Source: Distichodus sexfasciatus (Eukaryota > Chordata > Actinopteri > Characiformes > Distichodontidae). From it: a stretch of 64,000 nucleotides of DNA. The position numbers were made by a program, and so were the translations under genes. This document shows, piece by piece, positions 47,101 through 63,850 of the stretch. A model generated the notes under the pieces. The model saw only the letters and a list, made by a program, of their open reading frames with translations, was not told the DNA's origin and ran no database searches. Numbering within the stretch: the stretch's first letter is position 1; each line of letters begins with the position of its first letter. The stretch spans positions 62,001 to 126,000 of the forward strand of contig JAVGVS010000562.1 of NCBI GenBank assembly GCA_032718565.1, in the 5' to 3' direction.

Positions 47101-50100
47101 TTGACACTAATTTAACATTTTTTCCAGCAAACATGCTGGTTCAAAATGTCAGTTCTTAGTCTCCTTGATTCATAAAAATCTGTATCAGCCCTGAGAAAAA
47201 AATCCCATCGGTCGACGCCTAATTTTCCAACGCTTTTCACAGATGTTATCCTTCAGAAACAGCTCATTTGGCAACAATATATTTCAGACAAAGGCCAGCC
47301 GTAATGTCCCCGATAAGGGACAGACAGACTCATGCTGCAGTGTTAACACACAAAAACACTGACGACGTCGACGGGGACTAATGAGGGCCGGGATTCCTTT
47401 CAGGGCCACTTTCCATCATCCTGCTGGAATGTAATCCCACAATGCAAGCCTGTAAATGAAGCTTATGTTTGTGTCCTAATTACGCAGGAGGCTTAACGCA
47501 CAAACGCGCACAAACGCCGTGTTCCTCCTCTCCAGTCCTGATTTCACACATTTTCCTTCCAAAATCACCAAGGTGTGATTTATCACCAACACTACACCCT
47601 GAAAATCTGTCCTAAAAATAATCTTGTGCTTGTGCCAACAAGCCTCGTTCAAGATGAGATCCTCTCTCTTATTCCCTCCGTACAGCTACACATAACATTT
47701 CTGTGAAGACATTACGATTCCCACACTTTATTTTAAGACGGGTCGAAGAGGATGGCAAATTGTTTTTGGCAAACATTAAGAGTCCGACTTCGCATTTTGG
47801 TTTGCAAAGTTGGTACCATATTAAAAGTGTCAGTGAGAATAAGAAGTGAAGAAAGGCACTTTTACATTGCACTTTTCCATTGTTTCATTTGACTCGCCAT
47901 TTTTAAAAATAGTTTGTTAGAACGTTATAATTAGGGAGGCACCGTTACGAAACGTGGATGGGATATCGAGTTTCAGAATTTAGTTGGAACAGATTTCATG
48001 GTGATATTACACATTACTCAGGTGAAGCTGTGTGGTTCTGATTGGCTGTTGTATCTCGTTCTCAACTCTCTGCTCAAAAGTCCCTCAGTGATTTTGTGTG
48101 CGCGCCAGGTGCTGGGCAGCAGCAACAGTGTGTGCCAAGATGGGCGGCCTGGTGCGCAAAACACACACACACACGACCGGCACAGGGTGCAGCATTGCCA
48201 CGTTTACACTGGAATGCACACCTACACACTGCTTGAAGAGTCTTTGTGTGAATCAAGCGTTTGCACGAGAAGCGCCTGTGTGGGCTGCTGTCATTCACTT
48301 TTTCACTATGTAAAGGAGTTCAACTGCACACCATTTATCCATTCTATGCAAATAAAGTGGAAATTTACTGCAGCCTGACCAACTTGGAATGAATAAGACT
48401 GGCTTCAGGAACTGCCCAATGTATACATTGGTTGATACTCATTTTCCCATTCATTAGTTTAATCAAATTAATATAATAAAATTAATTATATTTCCTTTTT
48501 GTAATATATATAGACTGTATACACACACACACACACACACACACAATTTTTGGTAGTATACATGAGATATACGTTTTAAATAACATCAGCATGTGGATTA
48601 ATATGCATTTACACACAATTTTGTTTTTAATATATGTTCCATTCCATATCTATCTATCGTTTCTTTTTTTTAATCACCCATTTAAAGTCGATAAATAGGC
48701 ATACTTATTAACCAGTCCTGCTCTAATTTTGACTAAGGGTCGACCGATTATTGGGGGCTGATATTAGGCATTTTGCTGATTTTCGGTATCTGTGTTTAAT
48801 TTTCACCAATATTAAGTAAGTACAAGGTGCACTACTGGGGCTTCACTGCCGTCTCTTCTCTCGGTGTCGTTTGCTCTCAACTCACTGCTTCATTTACTGT
48901 CCCGTCCACTACAGTCTCTAATTGGCTATATGTCACACGAGGTCTAGGTTAAGTGGAGAGGATGATCACTTCACCACAACAACCTGCTGCTGCTTAATTT
49001 GGAATACTAAAACGCTGCACAGTTTTATAAATGTTACTAAAAGGTTTATTAAATATCCTTTAAAGTTACATTTATATAATGTAAAAACTTTAAGTATTTA
49101 TAAACAATGAAGTTATTAAATAATGTTGGTGTGTGTAAAATTTAAAATATCGGTTATCGGTCCCGCTAACTAGCAATAATCGGTATCGATATCGACCCTG
49201 AAAAACCAATATCGCTCAACCTCTAATTTTAACAATGCCCATTTTTACCAGTCCATTTTACATAGCAACCGCTTACTGCAGGTTACAGGATGCAGTTCAC
49301 AAAGAGCAACCAAAACACATGAAAAAGGATCAGTAATTCTTTAAAAAAGTACTGAAGCTGTTGTGAGAGTGAAGCATGGCAACGTACAAAACCTCTCTCA
49401 ACAAAACACCTTTTAGAGAGCGCTGACCACTCAGGGATTTTTTAAACGCTGTTCAAAAATAAGAGAACAAAGAGCATTGAGAGCAAACCCAACCAAAAAC
49501 CAAAAACCATATCCTCTCTCCTGCCGCGAGCGTTCTACTCTACAGCCGAGGCACCGCAAAGGAGCCATGCTGCTGCCCCAAACAGGACGCGTGCAGTTTC
49601 CTGACTCCCTGACCCTCCCCTTTTTTGTGGGAAGTGAAAGAGTGGGGATTTTACTGCACGCTCCAACCTGAACCAATTCACACCATTGGACACTTTCCGT
49701 CCAGCCGCACCTAAAGCAAACAAAAATGCAAGGAAAAAAACCCTGCACTCCGCACTTCCTCGTTCAGGATCATTAACGTCGCTTCCCAGGATCATTCCGA
49801 GCCAAAACCCGGTACTTTAAGGGAAGGAATTTTACGAACCCCGGCACTCGATCCCAGATTGGTATCCAGTCACGAATCTATCCTGCTATTTGCGTGGCAA
49901 CAGCTGCTGTCATTCTCTTCTATAGACATACAGCAGCCTTTTTAGACATGTTCCTTGGCCAGTTTTCAGGGCTGCCTGAAATTTTACACCTGCCAATTAG
50001 GACCAACTGCAGCGTAAACGTGAGAAATGAGGTCGGAACTCAGGCAGTACAACCCTCGGGTTTGGGATTTCTTTACCGTCACCAACCACTGCAAAAATTT

Positions 50101-51243
50101 TATTTCTTTTAAAGCGGCTCGTTTGGCATTTGTGGCCTATTTTTGGCGGTGCTAAATTAGGAAGGAATTAATACTATAGTGTCACAGCATTTGTACTATG
50201 CGGGTAGTGTAGACACACACACACACACAGATGTGTGTAACTTTACACAGATGCTTTAGCAAAAACGCACCATATTTACAGTGCAAACACGTGACTTGTT
50301 TGTTTTGGGCTTGCCACATATATAGTGACGTGTGCATGCATTTTGGGGAGAAAATAATACCATTTGCATTTTATATCTCCTATGCAAATACGTTTACTGC
50401 TTCATTGAAGAAAGTTGACGGGTGTAACTCGGGGAAAACTTTGGGGATTCGGTGCAAGTTTTGATTCTGGGGGCAGTTATAACTACCCGTCCCCCCCATA
50501 TATGATCTATTTGCCATGTCATATGAATGCAAAGGTGGAAAATATCCAGCAATTTCCAGTAATGTTTTTTTTTTTTTCAAGTCTCCACTGCCAATAAAGA
50601 TGGCACCATATGTCACAAAACTGATAACGAAGGGATGTACAAAACTGTAGTGAGGGTTCAGTTTCCACAATCTGTTCGTGAAAATGGCCCAGGGGCAGCT
50701 AAAGGGGCAGTTATTTTAAAAACCTGTAGGTTCAAGTTCACCTTGTAGTCAGCAGGTAAAAAGTGTGGGGGGAAAAGCATATGGCGACCTTTACGCACTA
50801 ACAAAACAAGTTTATTTTGGTACGATATGATAGTTATTATAGTTTAGTCAGGTATTATGGAATGTAGTGTGAAAAGTTTCGTCGTTAAAGACATAATTAA
50901 GATAAAGTTGCGTGGATTTTTAGGGCTGTAACCGAGAACTCACCCACTCCAAAATGCGAATAAATCCTAAAGGTTCCTTCACGGGTCCCAGGTCGAGTCT
51001 AAAATCCGACATGAGTTTCTGCATCGGTTAAAAAAAACAACAACATAAACAGTCACACATTTAATCATGTTGTAAACTTGTATTACTGGAAGTTAACGAG
51101 ACTTCACTCGAACAGCTGACTCGAACGCTGGCGTGTTAGCATCGCGCTAACTTTCACTGGTATAAAATGTGCTAGCGTTAGCTTAGCCGAGGTGGGAGAA
51201 AAAGGCGCGCCGCGCGTCTCTACGTTACCCGGATCAGCTCCAT
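38159..51243 (-). CDS. SYPL2: Synaptophysin-like protein 2
   Basis: Four-pass MARVEL-domain membrane protein of the synaptophysin family; SYPL2 (mitsugumin-29) is a muscle triad-membrane protein in mammals. Exons, minus strand: 51243-51229, 51018-50944, 44934-44816, 44440-44242, 41939-41766, 38281-38159 (TAA). All phases match; 705 nt, 234 aa. Start MELIRKLMSDF; a later Met (MSDF) is an alternative. Membrane spans: EPLGFIRILEW into FFTIFAFATTGGY; FYVCVGVFAFIYC to LILYLGY; LFITGIFAFLWLVSASAWGK; IFGFLNLILWAGNCWFIY. The family motif GLTDVK follows span 3. The cytoplasmic tail is short and proline-rich. Paired loop cysteines are present. SYPL1 is similar in sequence; the PSMA5/ATXN7L2 neighbours favour SYPL2. 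Introns are long and full of transposons. Confidence 0.92.
38372..39523. mobile_element. MITE with long inverted arms split by a retrotransposon
   Basis: Left arm 38372-38535 (gctataaatgagttataatc, aggttgttaatgag) matches inverted right arm 39375-39523 (aacaacctgattataactca). The arms extend at least 130 bp. The centre is occupied by a LINE fragment (38540-39235). In SYPL2 intron 5. Confidence 0.85.
38540..39235 (-). pseudogene. Non-LTR retrotransposon, C-terminal reverse-transcriptase fragment
   Basis: A 152-codon frame (39172-38714) includes VEDFKYLGSTV, the segment VVTPAMLYGLE and RLRWFGHVQRR, typical of RTE-like elements. The frame ends by a shift near 38714; the related continuation lies in another frame. 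The element is 5'-truncated and inactive. Confidence 0.85.
39970..41602. mobile_element. Inner 'CAGGGTTCCCAC' element with 6-bp duplication
   Basis: Starts CAGGGTTCCCACACC and ends TGTGGGAACCCTG. Flanked by ACAGTC on both sides. Repeated caaggactttc words fill both ends. It contains the LINE fragment from about 40735. Confidence 0.75.
40735..41417 (+). pseudogene. Non-LTR retrotransposon 3' end with (ATGG)n tail
   Basis: An open frame to the stop at 41390 carries VEEFKYLGVLFT, LTYGHELWV, AEMSFLRRVAG and RWLGHLVRM, the C-terminal region of a non-LTR reverse transcriptase. It ends with (ggatggat)n. It is 5'-truncated and lacks the polymerase core. A different family from the fragment at 38540. 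Confidence 0.88.
42340..42770 (+). mobile_element. Interspersed repeat joined to a SINE 3' body
   Basis: 42340-42640 is the inverted relative of 15195-15475 (tattttgtgccaaatttctg, acttagtgaatgtgagcttg). From 42650 the SINE 3' body follows: ctgcccactgcttcttcacg, gatgggtcaaatgcagagct, gtgttcacaatgacaaatac. Confidence 0.65.
43275..43660 (+). pseudogene. Decayed hAT transposase with broken BED finger
   Basis: Begins with the hAT end gggatgcaccgaatattcgg. A frame then reads MSTMWAHFDISKKDTRKA, followed out of frame by VCKAF, and further on KHPGRHAECEAQKAR, as in BED-finger starts of hAT transposases. Stops and shifts break it. Only the N-terminal region remains. Confidence 0.65.
44588..44745 (-). 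mobile_element. tRNA-derived SINE, minus strand
   Basis: gtgagtgtcattgtgaacac, tatgagtaccctcgccggta, and the reversed tRNA-like head aactccttaaccgttacgct. Internally deleted in the body. In SYPL2 intron 3, which is otherwise short. Confidence 0.75.
45100..45190. mobile_element. hAT-like end, 'agggctgcacgatt' type
   Basis: gtagggctgcacgattcatc and gatctcgattcacacctcca match the fragment at 63727-63830. Confidence 0.55.
45270..45775. repeat. C-rich minisatellite in SYPL2 intron 2
   Basis: About 500 bp of diverged units near 18 bp, combinations of cgctcgaccctgccttcac, gctccaccctgcc and cttgactccgcc. It leaves long frames open on both strands with no protein resemblance. Confidence 0.9.
45795..45900 (-). 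mobile_element. tRNA-derived SINE, 5' part, minus strand
   Basis: gagtacctcggtggtacctt and the reversed head gccaactccataactgttac. The 3' body is missing. Confidence 0.7.
45901..48733 (-). other. Middle of SYPL2 intron 2
   Basis: A decayed short hAT-like copy lies at about 46950-47222 (gtatcagccctgagaaaaaa, ccatcggtcgacgccta). A repeat near 48040-48370 shares ctcaactctctgctcaaaag text with 23440-23745. A (CA)n lies at 48521-48545. No exon seen. Confidence 0.45.
48734..49225. mobile_element. Short hAT-like element, reference full copy (492 bp)
   Basis: Starts TAAGGGTCGACCGATTATTGG-like end and finishes CCAATATCGCTCAACCTCTA. Flanked by ATTTTGAC (48726-48733) and ATTTTAAC (49226-49233), 7 of 8 identical. 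It has no coding capacity. Relatives: 2320, 3615, 4465, 10000, 27131, 29512, 46950. Confidence 0.85.
49226..50943 (-). other. 5' part of SYPL2 intron 2
   Basis: Short (CA)n at 50213-50229. No exon or named repeat recognised. The plus-strand frames here have no family resemblance. Confidence 0.4.
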
Positions 51244-51504
51244 GCTTTAATCGTCGTCGTCGTGTCGGCGCACCGGGCGGGTTTATTAATTAAAGCTTTA
51301 TTAATCGGTCCGCATTCAGGTCTGCGGCTGACGGTGGGACTGAAGATTTGCGATCGAACAGTCAAACTTGTCAAACTTTCTGACCTGCGACCAGCCCATG
51401 TGACCCCAAGTTTGCCTTAAAGGGCCAGGCGCAGAATTGCTCCTCCCAACGCGCCATGAGGCAAGAATGACTGAGGGAGGGAGTGTATACATGAATGAAT
51501 AAAC

Positions 51505-52480
51505 CTTACACTCACTCACTCACTCACTCACTTACATCATTTCTCCTTTTCACGCACCATAAGTTTAAAGTTTCTAGTTTAATGTGTATATTTTGTATTC
51601 TATTTATATATTGTTTATTCAATATACCCTATTTGTTCTTTGTGTCCTGTTTCTTGTTGCACTGTGAAAACTGGAGCCACGTCGCCTCGTCTCTCTGTAT
51701 ATCTGTACAGTATATAGCAGAGATGATAATAAAGTTTACTTTGACTTTGACATTAACTCACTAACACACTCGCACACCATTTCTTCTTCTCCAAACACAT
51801 AATAATGAATGAATCAACCATACACTCACTCACTCACAGCATTTATCCTCCAAGCATCCAAGTGAGTGAGGCCGTGTATGGATGGAAGAATCAACCATAT
51901 GCTCACTCACTCCCAGCATTTCTCCTCTAAATGCGCCATAGTGACATGAATGAATGAGTGAGTAAGTGTATAAAAGTGGGTATACACCCACCCATCCACT
52001 CACTCACTCATGTTTATCCTCCAAGCATGTCACAAGACATTGAGTGAGTGAGTCAGTGAGTGAGTGAAGAATGAGTGAAGAATGAATGAGTGAGTGGAGG
52101 AATGAATGAATCAACCATACACTCACTCACTCATTCACAGCCTTTATCCCCCAAACACGTCATAAAGCAATGAATGAGTATATGAGTGAGGGTGTGCATG
52201 GATGAATGAATGAAGAATCACTCACAGCATTTCTCCTCTGAACGTGCCATAGGGCAATGAATAAATAGATGAATGAATGAGTGAGTGTATGGATGAATGA
52301 ATCATTCACAGCATTTCTTCTCTGAATGTACCATAACACAACGAGTGAGTGAGTGAGTGAGTGAGTGAGTGAGTGAGTGAATGAATGAATGTGTATGTGT
52401 ATGGGTCAACCACAGACTCACTCACTCACTCACTCACAGCATTTCTCCCTGAACACATAGGGCAATGAATAAATAGATGA
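51505..52480. repeat. ACTC/GAGT tetranucleotide array with long spacer unit
   Basis: Runs of cactcactcactcac alternate with gagtgagtgagtgag, separated by a diverged unit (cagcatttctcctctgaa, cgccatagggcaatgaat, gaatgaatgagtg) of about 80-110 bp repeated six or more times. The longest pure run is (GAGT)n at 52341-52380. Copy C of the retroposon interrupts its left end. Confidence 0.85.
51560..51755 (+). mobile_element. Retroposon-like repeat, copy C
   Basis: gttgcactgtgaaaactgg, gcctcgtctctctgtatatc, then gataataaagtttactttga, matching copies at 20490 and 28490. This is the cleanest 3' end. Confidence 0.75.
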
Positions 52481-53044
52481 ATGAATGAGTAAATCGTGTG
52501 AATCCAACGCCACTAGCTTTTTCTTACAGTTGTAAGCCAAACGTTTTTGACACGTGGGGGTTTTTGTGTGTCAGTAAATAAGTAAATATCAGGTATACAT
52601 ATACTGTATAGTATGTCTAATTACAAAGTTGCAAACATTCCATAATATTGTAGTCCTGCTTCCTGAAACAAAATGGACTTTGTTCAGATTACTCTATTAA
52701 TAAGTTAACCAAAAATTTTAATATCGATTAGTCTGCATTTCTCGTGTAGCCTAAATAAACCTGCTTTTGTTATATGTATGGTGAAAAGTCTTATACTGTA
52801 TAATTATAAAGGTTTGAAGTCACTTTTTTGCATATTTCCAGATAGTAAGTCATAGCAGTACGACATATAAACATTAACATTAACGCGGGCAAGTGAATTT
52901 TAATCCAAACTGGTTTTTAAACCATTGTCTTCACGGATCTGACAAAATAAATATAAAAGAAAACAACTTTCCATCGATGCAGTAAATGCTTCCAAACAAC
53001 CAAAATGTATTCGAAATAGACGAAATTTAGGTGGGAACCAAAAT

Positions 53045-53128
53045 TCCAAGTTGCGTTTCGCCTCCGGAGCTGTAACACAAACCCACTTCCTGCACTGTTG
53101 AAACAAGCAGACTCACTCTTCTTGAGAG
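53045..53128 (+). promoter_or_regulatory. Probable PSMA5 promoter and 5' UTR exon
   Basis: An ETS-type motif (cacttcctg, 53083-53091) lies shortly before a strong donor, gagag/gtaagaag at 53129. The next acceptor, ttctttcag at 53754, precedes the PSMA5 start by 18 nt. The transcription start is inferred. Confidence 0.5.
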
Positions 53129-53772
53129 GTAAGAAGCCTTCACCCAGTATTATTACGCTGATTTATGGGGCGATTACGGGGTAAATATGCTATATATTAC
53201 GTGTCGCTTTTGCCGTATGGTTTAAACATTCGTTGTAAGTGTGGCTAAGATGAGTTTGACTAAATGTGGCAGCTAATGCGCCGGCCAACTTGAGTTGTGA
53301 GTTCACGGTTAGCCGCCGACAGGCACGCATATGGCTAGCGTTAGCTTTCAGACTTACGCAGTATAAACTTTTCGGTTCTGCAACATTGTACTACAGTCCG
53401 TGTATTTTCACTCTTCTTGCTACAAAAAAATGTTCCGATATGATTTATCTTATAAATAAGTTGTTATGAATGGAGCGATGACTTAGCTAACGCTAGCATT
53501 TCTGATTGACAAGTGCCCTGTCCTATCGCATTTAATGATGTGGGCGGACTTAGCTCCTTGGACACGCCTCTCGCTATTCGTTTCAGTGTTGCCGTAGTCC
53601 CGCCTCTTTTTAGCAACAGCCAATTAGATTGGAGTAGGTTGAGACTTGGGCGCGCTCGGGTTTGCAAGACTTCGCTCGTAACATTTAACATGTATTTGGG
53701 GTAGTTTTGGGGTTTTATTTAAATTAAATCCCGGATTTTCATCTTTTCTTTCAGATTTTTTCCATCTTCAAC

Positions 53773-59739
<5,967 letters not shown>

Positions 59740-60035
59740 AGCGATTCCGACCGACGCTCCCGACTGATGTTCCAACACAATTCCAACGCAGCTCTGGGCA
59801 GTTTTGTCGCCGAGTTAAAGGCGAAATCCACCACCGGCTCGACTGCTTGGGAGAGTTTTCCTGTTCAGACCCGAGTCCACAATTTATACTGTTCTTTTTC
59901 CTTCTTCTTCTTTCCTCTGTCAATCCCGAATCGTTTATACAGTTCTGTACAGTCAACAGGACATCAGTGCTCAATAATGAAGTGGAAAATAACATGTGGG
60001 GGGAGGGTAGTTCTTTTGTTACAAATCGAGGCGCT

Positions 60036-60041
60036 AATAAA
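60036..60041 (+). terminator. PSMA5 poly(A) signal
   Basis: AATAAA about 297 bases after the PSMA5 stop, followed by atgttgtattctg and a GT-rich stretch. The region between shows no other gene. Confidence 0.75.
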
Positions 60042-60227
60042 ATGTTGTATTCTGAAACAATGGAATGTTTGGTGCATTTTTTACCAAGTGTGGTTTTCTC
60101 TCCAGTGCGGAGGAGCTTCATACATCAAAAAGCTGGAACCAGATTATAGTTGTAATGGTAGATAGTTGACATAACCAGTAAGTGTGTGAGACTTGTTTTA
60201 GTCATTAGTCGCTGATCTGGGACCAAT

Positions 60228-60540
60228 AATCGTTCATTCGTTCGTTATCCGAACCGCTTAATCCCTATTGGGGTCACAGGAGACCGGAGCCTGTCCCGGG
60301 AACTGCTGGCGCATTAACACCAAATGGGGCCAATTTAGTTGGGTTGGCCGGTTCAAGTTCCAGACTGGTAAAGTTACCGCTGAAGTACCTAAGGTACCAA
60401 CTGTCCCGAAATCTGCATTTGAGCATGAAGAAGCAGTGGGCTTATTTGGCAGTGCTTGGGAATGGTATCTTCTCTCATGAGTACCTCAGTGGTACCTATA
60501 TCGGACTGGGATCCCCTGATCACAGGGCCAGCTACTAACC
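60228..60540 (+). mobile_element. Composite of repeat fragments including two SINE pieces
   Basis: 60228-60310 (ttcgttatccgaaccgctta, ggggtcacaggagac) is a common fish repeat phrase. 60340-60410 reads as a forward SINE piece (ggttcaagttccagactggt) and 60470-60540 as an inverted one (catgagtacctcagtggtac, cacagggccagctactaacc). Confidence 0.65.
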
Positions 60541-60659
60541 GCCCCAATTTTCCCCAATGAATTTCACATTATGTGTAATTATTGTAGCATATACGATTTC
60601 GCTTTTTGATTTAAATTACAAAAATAAATTTGTTTTTTTTTGTTGTTATTTCACGTTTT

Positions 60660-61042
60660 TGAGACGCGCTAGTAAGTCCCATGTTAACTGGAAAGAGAGG
60701 AGGCCGGTACCGAACCGACCAATCAGCGCTTCTCGATACGGCCGGAGGCGGGGCTAAGTCGTTTCTACTGTGACGAAGATGCATAAGGGTGACCAACGTG
60801 ACACCCAATAGGACGCGCGCGTCAACTTGTGTAGACGAATCGAATTCAGCGAGTGACCCAGTGGGCGGTTTGAACGGACCAATCGGCGTTCGGTAGCCCT
60901 CCTGCTGCGGTCCGAACTCGCGCATCAGTCCCAAAGCCGCGACTGGAGCGACATGTAGCGCTGAGGCGCCCGAGAAATGTGCGACCTTATCCAACTTTTA
61001 CTCACGCATTCACATTAATTGTTGATGTAAAAGCGGCTCAAT
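60660..61042 (+). promoter_or_regulatory. SORT1 promoter and 5' UTR region
   Basis: CpG-rich sequence with CCAAT boxes at 60719-60723 and near 60879, and a GC-box-like gtgggcggtt near 60861. It leads to the SORT1 start at 61043. No TATA box is obvious. Confidence 0.6.
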
Positions 61043-61264
61043 ATGAGGAGCGTGTGTTGGGCTACGGTTCTCTTGCTTTTGGAGGCTCTGTGTCTGACTC
61101 TGGAGGTTCGGAGCGACCAGACGCCGTTTGTGAAAACTCACAAATCGGGAGATTTGGCTGTAATGTCCCGCCTGAGGACAGTGAGGAGCAGCGCGGCCTC
61201 AGACGCAGATTCCTGCGCTTCCCTTCAGGGATTTGAGTCAAAACTGAAGGACAACACACACACT
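61043..61264 (+). CDS. SORT1: Sortilin, first coding exon
   Basis: Type I sorting receptor of the Golgi-endosome system (VPS10 family). Exon 1 gives 74 codons ending phase 0 at a gtgagt donor (61265). It has a hydrophobic signal peptide (CWATVLLLLEALCLTLEV), a short propeptide, and a furin-type site RTVR before SSAAS at about residue 50. Then comes a cysteine and GFESKLKDNTHT, which fits the start of mature sortilin as I recall it (a cysteine, an acidic/basic helix, then NNTH). The remaining exons, including the VPS10 propeller, lie right of the window. The gene is on the same side of PSMA5 and in the same relative direction as in human. Only one short exon is seen, so the name leans on synteny. 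Confidence 0.85.
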
Positions 61265-62043
61265 GTGAGTGGGATTTAACCTTTGTCACATTTTGGTTTT
61301 GCAAGGGCTTATATGGTAAAATGATAAACATGTTTATTTCATAGTCAGATAACGCACTTGTTTAATTGCAGTGAGGGAACTTTCTCGTGGAAACATTTTT
61401 TCCTGTCATAAATTAGTTTTAAAGACACGCTTTTACTTCTCTTATACAATGGAAATAGTGATCGAATTTATCACAAAAACGTATAATAAACGTATTCAGT
61501 GTCAACTAATATAAAGATTTCTTTCACATAGTTAGGGTTGGACGGTGTATTGTTTTTGCCTCGCCACGACGCCATCACGTGCAGTGTTTATTAAAACAAA
61601 TTAAATGCAACTTTATGCGTCTTGTTTCAAAAGGAAAACGTGTCATTTTACATGACTTATCTGCAGTGTTGGGAGTTACAAAAGTAACACAGTTACAGTA
61701 ATGTATTACTTTTTGCCTTAACACGGGCAAGTAGAGCATTACTCAAATGTTCAGTAATATTATGGGGCTGTGGGGGGCGGATTGGGATGAGCGTGAGACG
61801 TGAAAGGCGAGCTCTCTCAGAGCGGCCGAGGACGGCACTGAGGCTCTTAAACGTTGCGGCAGATTCCAGGACATTCCATGTGAGAACGGGATGAAGTTTA
61901 GCCCGAATCTGAACGCCGAAGCTGGAGGCCGAGCCAGCTCGTTTATGGCTGTTGGCTCTCGCAGCCTTTTATTCTTTCTGGCAGAAATGAGTGGCAGGTT
62001 GACAGATTCTTAAAGCAGCGGAGAGGAATTTACTGGAGACGAA

Positions 62044-62062
62044 ATCTCCCTCTCTCTCTCTC

Positions 62063-62113
<51 letters not shown>

Positions 62114-62129
62114 TTCTCCTCTCTCTGTG

Positions 62130-62178
<49 letters not shown>

Positions 62179-62320
62179 TCTGTGTGTGTGTGTGTCTCTC
62201 TCTCTCTCCCCCTCTCTGTCTCTCTCTCTCGCTCCTCCTCTCTGTGTCTCTCTCTCTCTCTCTCTCTCTCCCCCTCTCTGTGTCTCTCTCTCTCCCTCTC
62301 TGTGTGTGTGTCTCTCTCTC

Positions 62321-62371
<51 letters not shown>

Positions 62372-62430
62372 CTCTGTCTCTCTCTCTCTGTGTCTCTCTA
62401 TCTCTCTCTCTCTCTGTGTCTGTCTTGCTT
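62044..62430. repeat. (CT)n microsatellite with GT interruptions
   Basis: Almost pure CTCTCT for about 390 bases, with tgtgtgtgtg blocks at about 62180, 62300 and 62325. Continues weaker to 62650. It opens long serine/leucine and arginine/glutamate frames that are not genes. Confidence 0.95.
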
Positions 62431-62491
62431 TCTGTTTTATCTCTCTCATACACTCTGTATGTCTGCGTTCCTGTTTGTCTTCTTTCTCTTG

Positions 62492-62530
<39 letters not shown>

Positions 62531-63726
62531 TAGTCATTCTCTCTATCTCTGTTTCTGCCGTTTTCTTCCTCTTTCCGTCTGTTTCTCGCTCTGTTTCTCT
62601 TTCGTGCTCGCTTTCTTTGTATCTGTGTATCACTCTCTCTCACAGACCAGATATGTACATATATATATATATACCTTGTATATATATCCACCTTGTAAAT
62701 TTGAGTTCTATAACTAAGGTTCTCAAAGATTCCTGGAGGTGCAATTTAGACGTTCCACCCAACCCTTAAACATGGCCATGTAACAGCAGCCTCGTTTTGT
62801 GGGTCATTTTGGCTCCGTTTATTTGACCACTTTTGTGGGGTTTTTTTTCCCTGATACCGATCTGTTGGAGCTATTTAGAGCCACTTGTTGTTTTTTTGCC
62901 CTGTGTGAATTTTCAAATTGCTCCCAAAAGCATCTCGTAATTTTATGATGCATGTCAAGCAACAGAATCCCGGGAGGAGCTCCTTTAAAGAATTCATGGA
63001 AGAGCCTATTGCAACATGCTTTTAGCTTTCACATGTTTTGAGAACTAAAGCATCGCAGCTTGAGTTTTTCCTCCTACCCATGGTACATTAGATGTCTCGC
63101 TGCAGTTATCTGGAAGGATCCAGCCATAACGAGAGCCTTGATGTAGTCTCTAACCCTCACTGGACTCTAATAGGGGTCTGAGGGTATTCGTGGAATGAGC
63201 AGTGCCCCGACCGCACTCGCCTGTTTTCTCAACGTTACCTAAAATGTTCAAGTTCGCTGCCGCCAGTGAGAGATCTGCCTGCCAGTGTTTGCTTTTGGCC
63301 TGGGGAATTTATGATCTGCGAGACACAACGACTGCTTTGAACCAGCTCAACTTGCCTTTTTAAAGTTGTTGTGTGTTTATGAAAGTGTGCACAAAGCAGT
63401 CTATGTGGATTACACAATGTAGACTTAGGGTAATTATGTATACCTCTCTAATAATCACTGATCATAGAGTAACCCCCCAAAATGATATTGGTTTGCATTG
63501 GTTTCCAACATAATGGCATTTCTTAGAGTAATTAAATATTTTAATCAGATTTTTTCCAAATGTATTCCCTCCATTTCCATTGATATCACCATGTTTCACC
63601 ATGTTAGATTTGAGATCAGTTTATGTTTGGACTGGGCAGTTAGTCCAGCTAAAAATACACACCCCCTCTATAAATGTGATTATTGACACATCTGTCTAAA
63701 TGTGACTTTATTTTGGAGGGATATGT

Positions 63727-63850
63727 GTAGGGCTGCACGATTAATCGAATGTCTATTCACAATCTCGATTCACACATGTATACAATCTCATTTCTCATTT
63801 ATGGAGATTCACACTCAGCCCACTTGGTGGCGGTAATGTGGTTTTTAGCC
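63727..63850. mobile_element. hAT-like end, 'agggctgcacgattaatcg' type
   Basis: gggctgcacgattaatcgaa, cacaatctcgattcacacat and atggagattcacactc. Matches 45100-45190. The right boundary is not visible. Confidence 0.6.

Larger units (their letters stand above)
51244..53044. promoter_or_regulatory. Head-to-head interval between SYPL2 and PSMA5
   Basis: About 1.8 kb between the SYPL2 start and the likely first PSMA5 exon. The SYPL2 side has CpG-rich text at 51180-51280. The interval holds retroposon copy C (51560-51755) and a tetranucleotide array (51505-52480). From 52490 to 53040 nothing else is recognised. Confidence 0.5.

Noticed and set aside
60979..61236. 85-codon frame overlapping the SORT1 start
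   Set aside because: Different frame, no signal peptide or splice donor in phase; the 61043 frame has both.
62010..62769. Ser/Leu and Arg/Glu-rich frames near 200 codons
   Set aside because: Artefacts of the (CT)n array in the SORT1 intron.
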